64,000 bases of DNA from Sulfurimonas denitrificans DSM 1251 (GTDB taxonomy: Bacteria; Campylobacterota; Campylobacteria; Campylobacterales; Sulfurimonadaceae), in NCBI RefSeq assembly GCF_000012965.1, contig NC_007575.1, forward strand, positions 2,108,001 through 2,172,000, written 5' to 3'. Positions 27,870-39,927 of this stretch are shown here, in pieces (position 1 is the stretch's first letter; every line of letters begins with the position of its first letter). A program made the translations under genes and the position numbers. The notes below the pieces were generated by a model, which worked only from the letters and a program-made list of their open reading frames with translations, had not been told where the DNA came from and searched no databases.

Positions 27870-28865
27870 ATGAGCCAAATCAGCTACAAAGATGCTGGCG
27901 TCGACATTGACGCTGGTAATAGTTTCGTAGAAAACATCAAACCTTTAGTAAAATCAACAAAAATTCTAGGCGTTTTGGGTGGCATAGGCTCTTTTGCTGG
28001 GGCATTTGAACTCCCACAAGGTTTCAAAGAGCCTGTAATGCTTGCTGCTACTGATGGTGTTGGAACTAAACTAAAGCTAGCGATTGATTCAGGCATACAC
28101 AACACAGTAGGAATAGACCTTGTTGCTATGTGTGTAAACGATCTTCTTTGTAACTTTGGAACTCCCTCTTTCTTCTTGGATTACTACGCAACTGGCAAAT
28201 TGGATGTTAAAACTGCGACAAGCGTTGTAGCTGGTATTGCTGAGGGCTGTATTCGTGCAGAGTGCGCTCTCATTGGCGGAGAGACTGCAGAGATGCCAGG
28301 AATGTATTCTCATGATGATTATGATTTGGCTGGTTTTGCCGTTGGTGTTGCTGAGAAGTGTGAAATGGACAGAGTCTCAATGGTTAAAGCAGGATACAAA
28401 CTTATAGCGCTCCCAAGCTCTGGGCTTCACTCAAATGGATTTTCTTTGGCTAGAAAAGTTTTATTTGAAAAGATGAACTTAAATTTCAATGATGATTTTA
28501 ACGGAGAACCTCTTATACAAACACTTCTTGAACCTACAAAAATCTATGTAAAAACATTCAAAGCCTTAAAAGAGCATATTGTAGCCTTAGCACATATCAC
28601 AGGAGGCGGTATAGTAGAAAACCTTCCACGAGTTCTGCCTGAGGGTTTAATGGCAGAGATAAAAAAAGAGTCTATTAGAGTACTTCCTATTTTTGAATTA
28701 ATCGCTCAACATGTAGAGTCAGAAGAGATGTACAGAGCATTTAATATGGGAGTTGGAATGATTTTAGTTGTAAAAGAAGAAGACGTTGCTGTTGTTCTTT
28801 CTAAAACTGATGGTTATCTAATCGGAGAAATCAAAGAGGGGAAAAGAGAAGCTAAACTTATATAG
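27870..28865 (+). CDS. purM: Phosphoribosylformylglycinamidine cyclo-ligase
   Basis: 331 residues. It begins with ISYKDAGVDIDAGN and contains GGIGSFAGAFELP, MLAATDGVGTKLKLA and the ATP-binding GGETAEMPGMY, all typical of PurM (AIR synthetase). It closes the imidazole ring in purine synthesis. It is transcribed alone, with a convergent minus-strand operon downstream. Confidence 0.97.
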   Translation: MSQISYKDAGVDIDAGNSFVENIKPLVKSTKILGVLGGIGSFAGAFELPQGFKEPVMLAATDGVGTKLKLAIDSGIHNTVGIDLVAMCVNDLLCNFGTPSFFLDYYATGKLDVKTATSVVAGIAEGCIRAECALIGGETAEMPGMYSHDDYDLAGFAVGVAEKCEMDRVSMVKAGYKLIALPSSGLHSNGFSLARKVLFEKMNLNFNDDFNGEPLIQTLLEPTKIYVKTFKALKEHIVALAHITGGGIVENLPRVLPEGLMAEIKKESIRVLPIFELIAQHVESEEMYRAFNMGVGMILVVKEEDVAVVLSKTDGYLIGEIKEGKREAKLI

Positions 28866-28925
28866 TAAGCTGAACTACCTTTTCTATTTTTATCTCTCAC
28901 GCATAATCGCTAGAGAATTTTAGGA

Positions 28926-28955
28926 CACTCTCTGAAGCTTTGCCGCCAGAGAGTG
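28926..28955 (-). terminator. Inverted repeat between convergent purM and lipoprotein gene
   Basis: CACTCTCTG (28926-28934) and CAGAGAGTG (28947-28955) form a perfect 9-bp stem with a 12-base GC-containing loop, in the gap between two convergent genes. It probably terminates both, although neither side has a strong T-run. Confidence 0.5.
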
Positions 28956-28962
28956 CTAAACG

Positions 28963-29811
28963 CTATTTAAATGGCTTGTTTAAATCTTTTATAATATCAC
29001 CAGGGATTGATGCAATTCCAGCAAATTGTCCCATACCCAAAAGAGGATAATTCATTGCTATATAATATTCAGCCTTAAGCATTGTAGCTTTTCCACCACT
29101 AACAACAATCGGCCAAGGCAGTAGCCCTGCATTTTCTCGACCAATTTTTGAAACAAATCTTTTTGTACCACGACCTATATCATAACCAACCAAAGTTGTA
29201 TCATCAGAAATCTTTAACTCATAAGCAATAGCTTTACCTTTTTGATACTCTTTTAACTTTGCAAGCAAATCAGCATTTGTTCCCTCACCTAAAATCTCTG
29301 TATCCTCATAGTAAGGCATTCCTATAGTGAAGTGGTAGCCTGCGAGATCTTCAAATTTCATCTTATCTTTTGATGGAGTCAAATTTGGAAATATTTTTAC
29401 AAGTTTCTCGCTTATTGCACTAAAAGTTGCATGATTATAATCGCCTTGCATATATGCTCTTCCAAAATAGACTGGATTTGTCAGAGAGATAGTTTTTGTC
29501 TCATCATCAATATAAAGTCTCATAACGGCTATATTTGCACGTCCTGGCTTTGCTGCTTCTTTTTTAAGAGAAGGACACGTAAAAATAATTGTGTTGCCAT
29601 CTTTTACACTCTCGAAAGTATTTAATACTTCAAATCCACCACTGCTCAATTTTGCTTTAGCATCATCAACACTCATGTGAGCGCCCTGAAGATAAGTACT
29701 AACATCGCCTTTAGGCTCGTCACCTTTTGCTTTTAATTCAGCACCTTTATGGCCACAACCTACAAAAGTAAGAATTGCAAGACCTGCTAAAAAATTTAGT
29801 AACTTTTTCAT
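28963..29811 (-). CDS. Unknown lipoprotein
   Basis: 282 residues with a lipoprotein signal (MKKLLNFLAGLAILTFVGCG, Cys19 as the lipidated residue). The mature part is a mixed alpha/beta protein with no motif I recognise; it includes SVDDAKAKLSSGGFEV near the start and a glycine-rich GMGQFAGIASIPGD near the end. Its start overlaps the stop of the DUF302-like gene by four bases, so the two are translated together and probably work together in the envelope. Confidence 0.75.
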   Translation of the reverse strand: MKKLLNFLAGLAILTFVGCGHKGAELKAKGDEPKGDVSTYLQGAHMSVDDAKAKLSSGGFEVLNTFESVKDGNTIIFTCPSLKKEAAKPGRANIAVMRLYIDDETKTISLTNPVYFGRAYMQGDYNHATFSAISEKLVKIFPNLTPSKDKMKFEDLAGYHFTIGMPYYEDTEILGEGTNADLLAKLKEYQKGKAIAYELKISDDTTLVGYDIGRGTKRFVSKIGRENAGLLPWPIVVSGGKATMLKAEYYIAMNYPLLGMGQFAGIASIPGDIIKDLNKPFK

Positions 29812-30821
29812 ATCTCTTTTGCTCCTAAACTAATCATTATACTTCTGATTTTTTCATCCATCTCTTTGATATACTTAATTTTTGCAGGATCTTTAATATG
29901 ACCAAAAGTAATCCAGTTTTCAACACTTGGCATACCGACATGTAATACATTTTTACCTTTTTCAACGTACATGTACATTGAACATGGAGCAGATGCACCT
30001 AAATCTGTATGTTGCCAAACATTAAACACTGTATATGAAAAAGTAAAATGACAAAGTGAGTAAACCCAATAAGCATCATATCTGTCATTTTCTAAACTAT
30101 TGTCAGCCCAATATTCAGCAAAATCTCTCTTTCCTGCTATGATATACTCTTCTTTCTCAAATGCCTTTTCAAACTTTTCCATAAAGTCAAATTTAGCATC
30201 TAAGATGTCACTGCCTCTATCAAAAGGAACTTCAAACTCCATCATTGTTTTGTCGTTAAGTTTATCTATCTCGACATACTTAACTTCTCCGCCCATACCC
30301 GCATCAGTTGCTTTACTTAAAGCATCTATGTAAGATGTAAACTGCTTTCTTACTTCAGGATCTTTCACCTTAGTAATATCTAGCATAGCTTCTGGGGTTA
30401 ATGTGCCTACATAAGTTTTTGTTTCACTTTTTTTCTTGTAAATAAGATAGTTCAGCGGAGCAAAACCACCAAGAGAAGGCTCTTTCATAAGCAATTCTCG
30501 CATAGTTTCTTCATTTGAAATCGTAATAAATCCAAGATTATCTAAATTTTCAACATAGTCTTCTTTAAATTGAGGATTTGGTTTACCATCTTTCAACAAT
30601 TTTGTACCATAAAAAAGTCTATAGTAGTACTCAATCCCAGGATGGACATCTTTTGGAGTAAATCCAGCATCTTCTAAATCAACTTCTAAAATTGCGTTGA
30701 ACGCATCATTTCTCTCTTTAGCATCACCCTCTGAAACATTTAGCCTAATAGCCTGATAACTAAACGCCACACTTGAAGTCAGTGCCAATAAAAGTGTCGC
30801 TTTTATTAATGTGTTAAACAT
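29808..30821 (-). CDS. Secreted protein with DUF302-like C-terminal domain
   Basis: 337 residues from an ATG giving MFNTLIKATLLLALTSSVAFS, a signal peptide; AAGGA precedes it. An in-frame codon fifteen residues upstream has no binding site. The last 80 residues (APCSMYMYVEKGKNVLHVGMP, then MDEKIRSIMISLG) follow the DUF302 pattern of a Pro-Cys strand and a C-terminal EVDEKLR-like helix. The N-terminal 200 residues are unassigned. Known DUF302 proteins have no agreed function. It has its own promoter and an operator-like palindrome upstream, and is coupled to the lipoprotein gene downstream. Confidence 0.7.
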   Translation of the reverse strand: MFNTLIKATLLLALTSSVAFSYQAIRLNVSEGDAKERNDAFNAILEVDLEDAGFTPKDVHPGIEYYYRLFYGTKLLKDGKPNPQFKEDYVENLDNLGFITISNEETMRELLMKEPSLGGFAPLNYLIYKKKSETKTYVGTLTPEAMLDITKVKDPEVRKQFTSYIDALSKATDAGMGGEVKYVEIDKLNDKTMMEFEVPFDRGSDILDAKFDFMEKFEKAFEKEEYIIAGKRDFAEYWADNSLENDRYDAYWVYSLCHFTFSYTVFNVWQHTDLGASAPCSMYMYVEKGKNVLHVGMPSVENWITFGHIKDPAKIKYIKEMDEKIRSIMISLGAKEI

Positions 30822-30846
30822 TTGATTCCTTTTTTTGCTTAAGTTT

Positions 30847-30870
30847 TTTTGTGATACTTTTATCACAAAA
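30847..30870 (-). promoter_or_regulatory. Perfect 10-bp palindrome just after the DUF302-gene promoter
   Basis: TTTTGTGATA (30847-30856) and TATCACAAAA (30861-30870) surround CTTT. The -10 box (TATAAT on the minus strand, 30879-30884) puts the transcription start near 30872, so the palindrome covers about +2 to +25, a position suited to repression. The half-site TGTGATA resembles CRP/FNR-family half-sites. A second imperfect copy (ATCA..TGTGAT, 30885-30902) overlaps the promoter. Confidence 0.6.
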
Positions 30871-30878
30871 TATAAAAT

Positions 30879-30884
30879 ATTATA
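30879..30884 (-). promoter_or_regulatory. -10 element of the DUF302/lipoprotein operon
   Basis: Minus-strand TATAAT in a TGATATAATATTTT context, 58 bases upstream of the ATG at 30821. Confidence 0.5.
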
Positions 30885-30932
30885 TCATACAAATCTGTGA
30901 TTTTTCTGAAATATGTTTTTGATTTTTGTGTA

Positions 30933-30966
30933 AAAATAAAGTGCCACCGAGTTGGTGGGCACTTTA
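30933..30966 (-). terminator. Rho-independent terminator of the FadL-family gene
   Basis: On the minus strand, AAAGTGCCCACC pairs with GGTGGCACTTT around an AACTC loop (one bulge) and is followed by ATTTTTA, 20 bases after the FadL gene stop. A good intrinsic terminator. Confidence 0.8.
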
Positions 30967-30985
30967 AATGAAGGGAGTAGTGTTC

Positions 30986-32188
30986 TTAGAATTTAAAGTC
31001 AAGCTGTGCAGTAACAGCTGATTGACTATGTTTTGTTTCAATAGTAGTTGCTGGACCACCTAAGCTATATGCATAATTCTCACTTGCCTCTGGTGAGTAA
31101 ACATACGCTAAATCAAGTGATGTCATTTTGCTGAAACCATAGCTTGCACCAACAGTATAATGACTCTCAACTATTGCTGGGAAACCAAGAAGGTTAAATA
31201 CATTTGATAATGAACCTGCCATTCCTTGATCTTTTATTGGGCTTTTTGCATGATTATAACCTGCACGTAGTGCCCAATTATCTTGAGCATATTGATAACC
31301 AACCATAATTACATTTTGATTATCCCATGCAAAATCTTTATACCCTTTTGCATCAGACCATTTAATTTGTTTATAATCTATTGCAAAAGTGTTACCGCTT
31401 ACCTTATATGATGCACCAACTCCAATTTCTGCTGGTTGTTCTAAACTATCAGAACCTAAAAATCCAGTGAAATCTTTCATTGCTCTACTAATTTGTCCTT
31501 TGTATTCCATATCAATTTTTGATTTATACGAAGCACCAACTGTTAAGCCTGCTGTTTCGTATGCTACACCAACATTATAACCAAGACCAAAATCTTGTGC
31601 AACGCCTCTTGTAGTTGACATATTCGTACCAGGCGCAGCCATATACATTGCACTCATATCATAATTAATGTCTAATGAACCGTATTGAAGTATTGGAGCT
31701 ATACCAAGACTAAATCCGTTTGCTTTATATGCTAATGGAACCACAAATTGCATTAACTGTAAATTTGTTACCATATTCATATTAGCCATACCGCCAGTAG
31801 CATCACGATAATCCGTTCCCATACCAGCTACCCCGTACATACCAATACCCCAGTAAAAATTATTAGATACTTTTTGGGCAATTGCAACTGAAGGAATTAC
31901 TGAAAGATCAGCATCACTATTATGAAAACCTGATCCATCTCCCATATTAGTTTTTACATCTGGCATAAATATAGTACCACCGAAAGAAATTTCAGTTCCC
32001 TCTACATTAGTAATCATCGCAGGGTTTGTTAATGCTGATTCTGCACCATGGCTTACACCAATACCAACACCACCCATACCGATAGCTTTTGCACCAACAC
32101 CTATCATAGTGTCACCATTTGTTGCGAATGCAGAAGTTGTACCCAAAGCTAATGCAGCTACTACTGCGAGTTTAATTGTTCTTTTCAT
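30986..32188 (-). CDS. OmpP1/FadL-family outer-membrane transporter
   Basis: 400 residues with a signal peptide (about 1-22, ending AFA) and the FadL start NGDTMIGVGAKAIGMGGVGIG, where the conserved N-terminal hatch begins. The rest alternates beta strands and ends in an aromatic TAQLDFKF, the outer-membrane assembly signal. FadL-type porins carry hydrophobic molecules such as fatty acids or aromatics across the outer membrane. It has its own terminator. The 832 bases upstream are non-coding and hold its promoter. Confidence 0.9.
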   Translation of the reverse strand: MKRTIKLAVVAALALGTTSAFATNGDTMIGVGAKAIGMGGVGIGVSHGAESALTNPAMITNVEGTEISFGGTIFMPDVKTNMGDGSGFHNSDADLSVIPSVAIAQKVSNNFYWGIGMYGVAGMGTDYRDATGGMANMNMVTNLQLMQFVVPLAYKANGFSLGIAPILQYGSLDINYDMSAMYMAAPGTNMSTTRGVAQDFGLGYNVGVAYETAGLTVGASYKSKIDMEYKGQISRAMKDFTGFLGSDSLEQPAEIGVGASYKVSGNTFAIDYKQIKWSDAKGYKDFAWDNQNVIMVGYQYAQDNWALRAGYNHAKSPIKDQGMAGSLSNVFNLLGFPAIVESHYTVGASYGFSKMTSLDLAYVYSPEASENYAYSLGGPATTIETKHSQSAVTAQLDFKF

Positions 32189-33020
32189 TTTCTCTCCTAC
32201 GAGTATTTTTTAGAATGCAAGCATTATAGGCGACTATTTTTTAACCGTTTCTTAAACAGAAAGTAAACAAGCATAAATTTATCTTAATAAAATAATTTAA
32301 AATAGCAACAATATAAGTTTTATATATAACTATAATCAATATCTTCTATAAAAAAGCTTTTTTCAGCATTAATATAACTTTTTCATATACTTAAAAGTTA
32401 ATGAGCTAATAAATACTCTTTATCAAAATTTGTGATAAAATTATCATAATGTGTAGCTAAGTAACGTTTTTAATAATTTTAGAAGTTCTAAAATATAACT
32501 ATATAAATAATAATATCTTTTTGAACAACTTTATTAAACGTTTTATTTCTTATTTATAATATATTCTAAGTCTTAACATAAAAATCTACATAAATATCCA
32601 TCGGTTTTTTACAAAAATATTTTTACCTCTTTTGCTTCAATAACACCACTATTTGTATTTAAGCAACTCCTATTATTAGATAAAATTCATATCTCAGGCA
32701 TAAGACTAGAACTATTATAGGTAAAAATTACAGAGCGGATTGATGAGTAAAAAAATATTATTAAGCTAGATTGATACACTTAATTATTGATATAAAATTG
32801 ATAAATGGGAATTACTACATGTAAATACCTAATAAAATTAAAATCAACGAAGTGCTTTAGCAAAAAGAATTAAAGAATTAAAGAATTAAAGAATTAAAGA
32901 ATTAAAGAATTAAAGAATTAAAACAGTAAATGAATAAAGTTTATAAAAGAGTTAGACTAGAATTAAAAAGTGGATTTGATTGAAGTTAAAGAAGTGTTGG
33001 TAAGTAGTAGAAATGATCAA
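32189..33020. other. Long AT-rich non-coding region
   Basis: No open frame of useful length and no RNA gene recognised. It must hold the promoter of the FadL-family gene (minus) and the 3' end of the rRNA transcript. Visible elements are an inverted repeat TTTATCA..TGATAAA (32419-32439), one TACATGTA (32816-32823) and a perfect 8-bp tandem repeat (32864-32919). No convincing intrinsic terminator for the rRNA operon was found. Confidence 0.7.
32864..32919. repeat. Seven perfect tandem copies of AAAGAATT
   Basis: An 8-bp unit repeated seven times without a mismatch, in non-coding DNA about 100 bases beyond the 5S gene. Perfect short repeats of this kind are prone to slippage. Confidence 0.9.
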
Positions 33021-33136
33021 CTAGGCAGCGACCTACATTTCCAATCCTGCAAGGATCAGTATTATCAGCGATGAGAGGCTTAGCTTCTGGGTTCGGAATG
33101 GGACCAGGCGTTTCCCTCTCTCTATAGCCACCTAGA
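33021..33136 (-). rRNA. rrf: 5S ribosomal RNA
   Basis: About 116 bases. The ends pair (CTAGGTGGC with GCTGCCTAG) and the core CCCATTCCGAACCCAGAAG, read on the minus strand, is the conserved 5S loop. It is the last gene of the rRNA operon; ends are estimated to within a few bases. Confidence 0.93.
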
Positions 33137-33226
33137 CAATCACATTTAAATACACTGTTTTGTGTACTTAAAAGTAATTGTTCTTAAGTTAGAGTGAGTT
33201 TTATGCAATTAATGCATAAAATATCA

Positions 33227-33291
33227 TTGTTAAAGTCAACATAACTAAATAACTACATCAGGTACCTATACACTAAGTAAGGTAGTGAACG
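33227..33291 (-). other. 3' half of the 23S processing stem
   Basis: Three segments here are complementary, in nested order, to the region upstream of 23S: 33227-33242 with 36385-36400 (16 bp, perfect), 33243-33256 with 36306-36319 (13 bp, one bulge) and 33274-33291 with 36263-36280 (18 bp, perfect). They would fold into the long stem cut by RNase III. Confidence 0.85.
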
Positions 33292-33315
33292 AATTGTTAT
33301 TCTATAAATAGAATG

Positions 33316-36205
<2,890 letters not shown>

Positions 36206-36262
36206 ATTCTAATTTACTAAAGAAACTTTTTAGCTTACGCTAAAATCACTTCATTAGTTTTG

Positions 36263-36400
36263 CGTTCACTACCTTACTTAATGTAGGGCAGTATCCTGTT
36301 TAATTGTAGTTATTTTAGTTGATATAATTTATAAACTAATCTCTAAATATATTTACATATATCTAGCTATCTTTTTATAACTATATGTTGACTTTAACAA
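36263..36400 (-). other. 5' half of the 23S processing stem
   Basis: The partner segments 36263-36280, 36306-36319 and 36385-36400 of the stem that brackets 23S, lying between tRNA-Ile and 23S. No second tRNA is present in this spacer. Confidence 0.85.
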
Positions 36401-36483
36401 TAATAATTTAATGAACTTTTTGGTGTAAAACCAAATCTAAATACTCTATTGAGTACTTGGATTTAGTTTTATTAAAATGTGAA

Positions 36484-36560
36484 TGGTGGGTCTAAGAGGA
36501 TTTGAACCTCTGACCTCACCCTTATCAGGGGTGCACTCTAACCAACTGAGCTATAGACCC
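36484..36560 (-). tRNA. tRNA-Ile(GAT)
   Basis: 77 bases, cloverleaf complete: acceptor GGGTCTA with TAGACCC, D-loop AGCTCAGTTGGTTAGAG, anticodon loop CTGATAA (GAT), T-arm GAGGTTCAAATCCTC, and an encoded CCA end. It lies between 16S and 23S. The usual tRNA-Ala partner is absent from this operon. Confidence 0.97.
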
Positions 36561-36590
36561 ATTTTCAATTTCAAATGAACAATGATCACT

Positions 36591-36608
36591 GAAAACTAAG
36601 CAAGTAAA
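36591..36608 (-). other. 3' half of the 16S processing stem
   Basis: These 18 bases are perfectly complementary to 38419-38436 upstream of 16S, and pairing continues on both sides with a few mismatches (for example ATCACT with AATGAT). It would form the RNase III stem that releases 16S. Confidence 0.85.
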
Positions 36609-36680
36609 AGACTAAAATAACTGTTTCTCTTGTGAGATTTTCTTGTATGTCAATTCAAATGAATGATTGACTCTACTCTA

Positions 36681-38204
<1,524 letters not shown>

Positions 38205-38418
38205 GGTTTGTTTAATCTTTGCCCAAGATTTAAAAATCATTGGCTTTATGTTGCCATCATGTAATTTAATACTTGATGGACTTTATTGTATAGTATCTAT
38301 ACTATTGGGTATCTCTAAATTAATAGAGACCAAATAGAATAGACGGTTGTTGTTATTTAGTTTTTATAAGTAAACTTACTCGACTTAAATAATAACTAGT
38401 TTTAGTTATTAAAGTCTA

Positions 38419-38436
38419 TTTACTTGCTTAGTTTTC
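38419..38436 (-). other. 5' half of the 16S processing stem
   Basis: Perfect 18-base complement of 36591-36608; lies in the transcribed leader. Confidence 0.85.
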
Positions 38437-38516
38437 AATGATCTCAAACTACCGTTATAAGCCTCTACTTGAAGCCTAGATACCTAAACTTTAGGTCTCT
38501 GTGTTTGTGGATGGGA

Positions 38517-38545
38517 ATTATAGACAAATCAATCTTAGTTGTCAA
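38517..38545 (-). promoter_or_regulatory. Consensus promoter of the rRNA operon
   Basis: On the minus strand, TTGACA (38545-38540), exactly 17 bases, then TATAAT (38522-38517). Both hexamers are perfect matches to the sigma-70 consensus with optimal spacing. Transcription would start near 38510, about 306 bases before 16S. Confidence 0.9.
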
Positions 38546-38718
38546 TACTTTTTGCAACGAATTTAAAAAGTTTTTTGAGTTGTTTATTTTTTTGAATTAT
38601 TTTGATTTTTTGACCATAAAAAAAGTATGTTGCTGTCTATTAACTCTTTATATATAAAATTCTTATAAATACAAATAATATAAATTTATTTTGTATTGCA
38701 TATATAAAAGGAATAAAT

Positions 38719-39417
38719 ATGGGACTTTATAATCGTGACTACGCAAGAGAAAATGCATCTACTTACAGCTCTCATACTAAAAGTGACGCACAAATTGTAT
38801 CTTTTGTAAAAGAGACTTACAAGCTTTTTGCTGCTTCAATGATGGCTGGTGCTGTTGGTGCTTATGTTGGTGTACCTATGGCTGGAACAATCGCAGCTAA
38901 TTTTTTCCCTTTACTAATTTTAGAAATTGGGCTTTTAATAGGGTTACACTTTGTAAAACATAAACAAGGTATTAATCTTATGGTTATGTTTGGGTTTGTT
39001 TTCATGACTGGTTTAATGTTGGCTCCTCTTCTTTCACATACACTAGGAATGAGTGGTGGTGGAACAATTGTGGGGAATGCTTTTGCTATGACATCTTTAA
39101 TATTTGGTGCTATGAGCTTTTACGCTATTAAAACAACAAAAGATTTTTCAGGATATGGTAAACCATTAATGATTGCTCTTGTTGTTATCGTACTTTTTTC
39201 AATAGTTAACTTATTTATGGGAAGCCCTTTAATTGCTATTCTTATCTCTGGGGCAGCTGTTGTTCTTTTTAGTATCCTAGTTACATATGACACTCAAAAT
39301 ATAATTAAAGGTGCTTATGAAACTCCAATTGATGGAGCAATTGCTCTTTACCTAGACTTTTTAAACATATTTACTTCTCTATTACATCTCTTTGGTATAT
39401 TTGGAAAAGATGAATAA
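38719..39417 (+). CDS. Bax inhibitor-1/YccA-family membrane protein
   Basis: 232 residues with seven hydrophobic segments from about residue 30 onward and the BI-1 end region (YDTQNIIKGAYETPIDGAIALYLDFLNIFTSLL), which holds the conserved aspartates of the last helices. Bacterial members act as pH-sensitive calcium leak channels or modulate FtsH; the role here is not known. The ATG follows AAAGGA. Its end overlaps the start of the next gene by eight bases. Confidence 0.93.
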   Translation: MGLYNRDYARENASTYSSHTKSDAQIVSFVKETYKLFAASMMAGAVGAYVGVPMAGTIAANFFPLLILEIGLLIGLHFVKHKQGINLMVMFGFVFMTGLMLAPLLSHTLGMSGGGTIVGNAFAMTSLIFGAMSFYAIKTTKDFSGYGKPLMIALVVIVLFSIVNLFMGSPLIAILISGAAVVLFSILVTYDTQNIIKGAYETPIDGAIALYLDFLNIFTSLLHLFGIFGKDE

Positions 39418-39814
39418 TCAACTCTCACCCGAGCTTTATCGGGTGATTGATGCAAATATAAATCGCCTAAAAGAAGGCATTAGAGTTGTTGAAGATATTA
39501 TGAGATATAAAGATAACAACAAAGAACTCTCACATAAACTAAAGAATCTGCGTCATATGGCAACTATACAAGAGAGCATAGAACTCTTAAAGAATCGTGA
39601 TAGCATCAATGATGTACTTCGTCAAACAATCAAAAGCGAGATGAATCGTTCTAGCTTAAATGATATAATCATTGCTAACTTTAAAAGAGCTCAAGAGTCT
39701 GCAAGAGTCTTAGAAGAAATATATAAACTCCATAGCTCTCAATATAGTGAAAATTTTAAACATATACGGTATGAATTATATACTTTAGAAAAAGATATTC
39801 TTCTCTCTAATTAG
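39410..39814 (+). CDS. Stand-alone ThiD2-family protein
   Basis: 134 residues from the ATG giving MNNQLSPELYRVIDANINR. The pattern RVIDANINRLKEGIRVVEDIMRY at the start and IIANFKRAQESARVLEEIYKL in the middle matches the ThiD2 domain, often found fused to ThiE and able in some bacteria to phosphorylate hydroxymethylpyrimidine phosphate in thiamine synthesis. I chose this ATG over one six codons upstream because it gives the family start and has GGAAAAG just before it. No other thiamine gene is nearby. Confidence 0.78.
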   Translation: MNNQLSPELYRVIDANINRLKEGIRVVEDIMRYKDNNKELSHKLKNLRHMATIQESIELLKNRDSINDVLRQTIKSEMNRSSLNDIIIANFKRAQESARVLEEIYKLHSSQYSENFKHIRYELYTLEKDILLSN

Positions 39815-39927
39815 AAGTAATTTTATAATTGATTTAAATGTTTAGAGTTGATTTTGATAAACGTACGTTCAGATTATACTATATAAAGAAGATGTGACTA
39901 GCTAGTTAAAGCTAGTCATTACAAATA

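Larger units (their letters stand above)
38205..38718. other. rRNA leader and divergent promoter region
   Basis: 514 bases without a gene. The first 300 are the rRNA leader, with the 16S processing stem arm (38419-38436) and a small hairpin (TCTCTA 38312-38317, TAGAGA 38324-38329). The consensus rRNA promoter lies at 38517-38545, followed upstream by A/T-runs (38560-38640) resembling an UP element. The remaining bases hold the promoter of the BI-1 gene on the plus strand. Confidence 0.75.

Noticed and set aside
32741-32767. A tiny frame ATGAGTAAAAAAATA... in the long intergenic region
   Set aside because: Only eight codons before a stop; no ribosome binding site.
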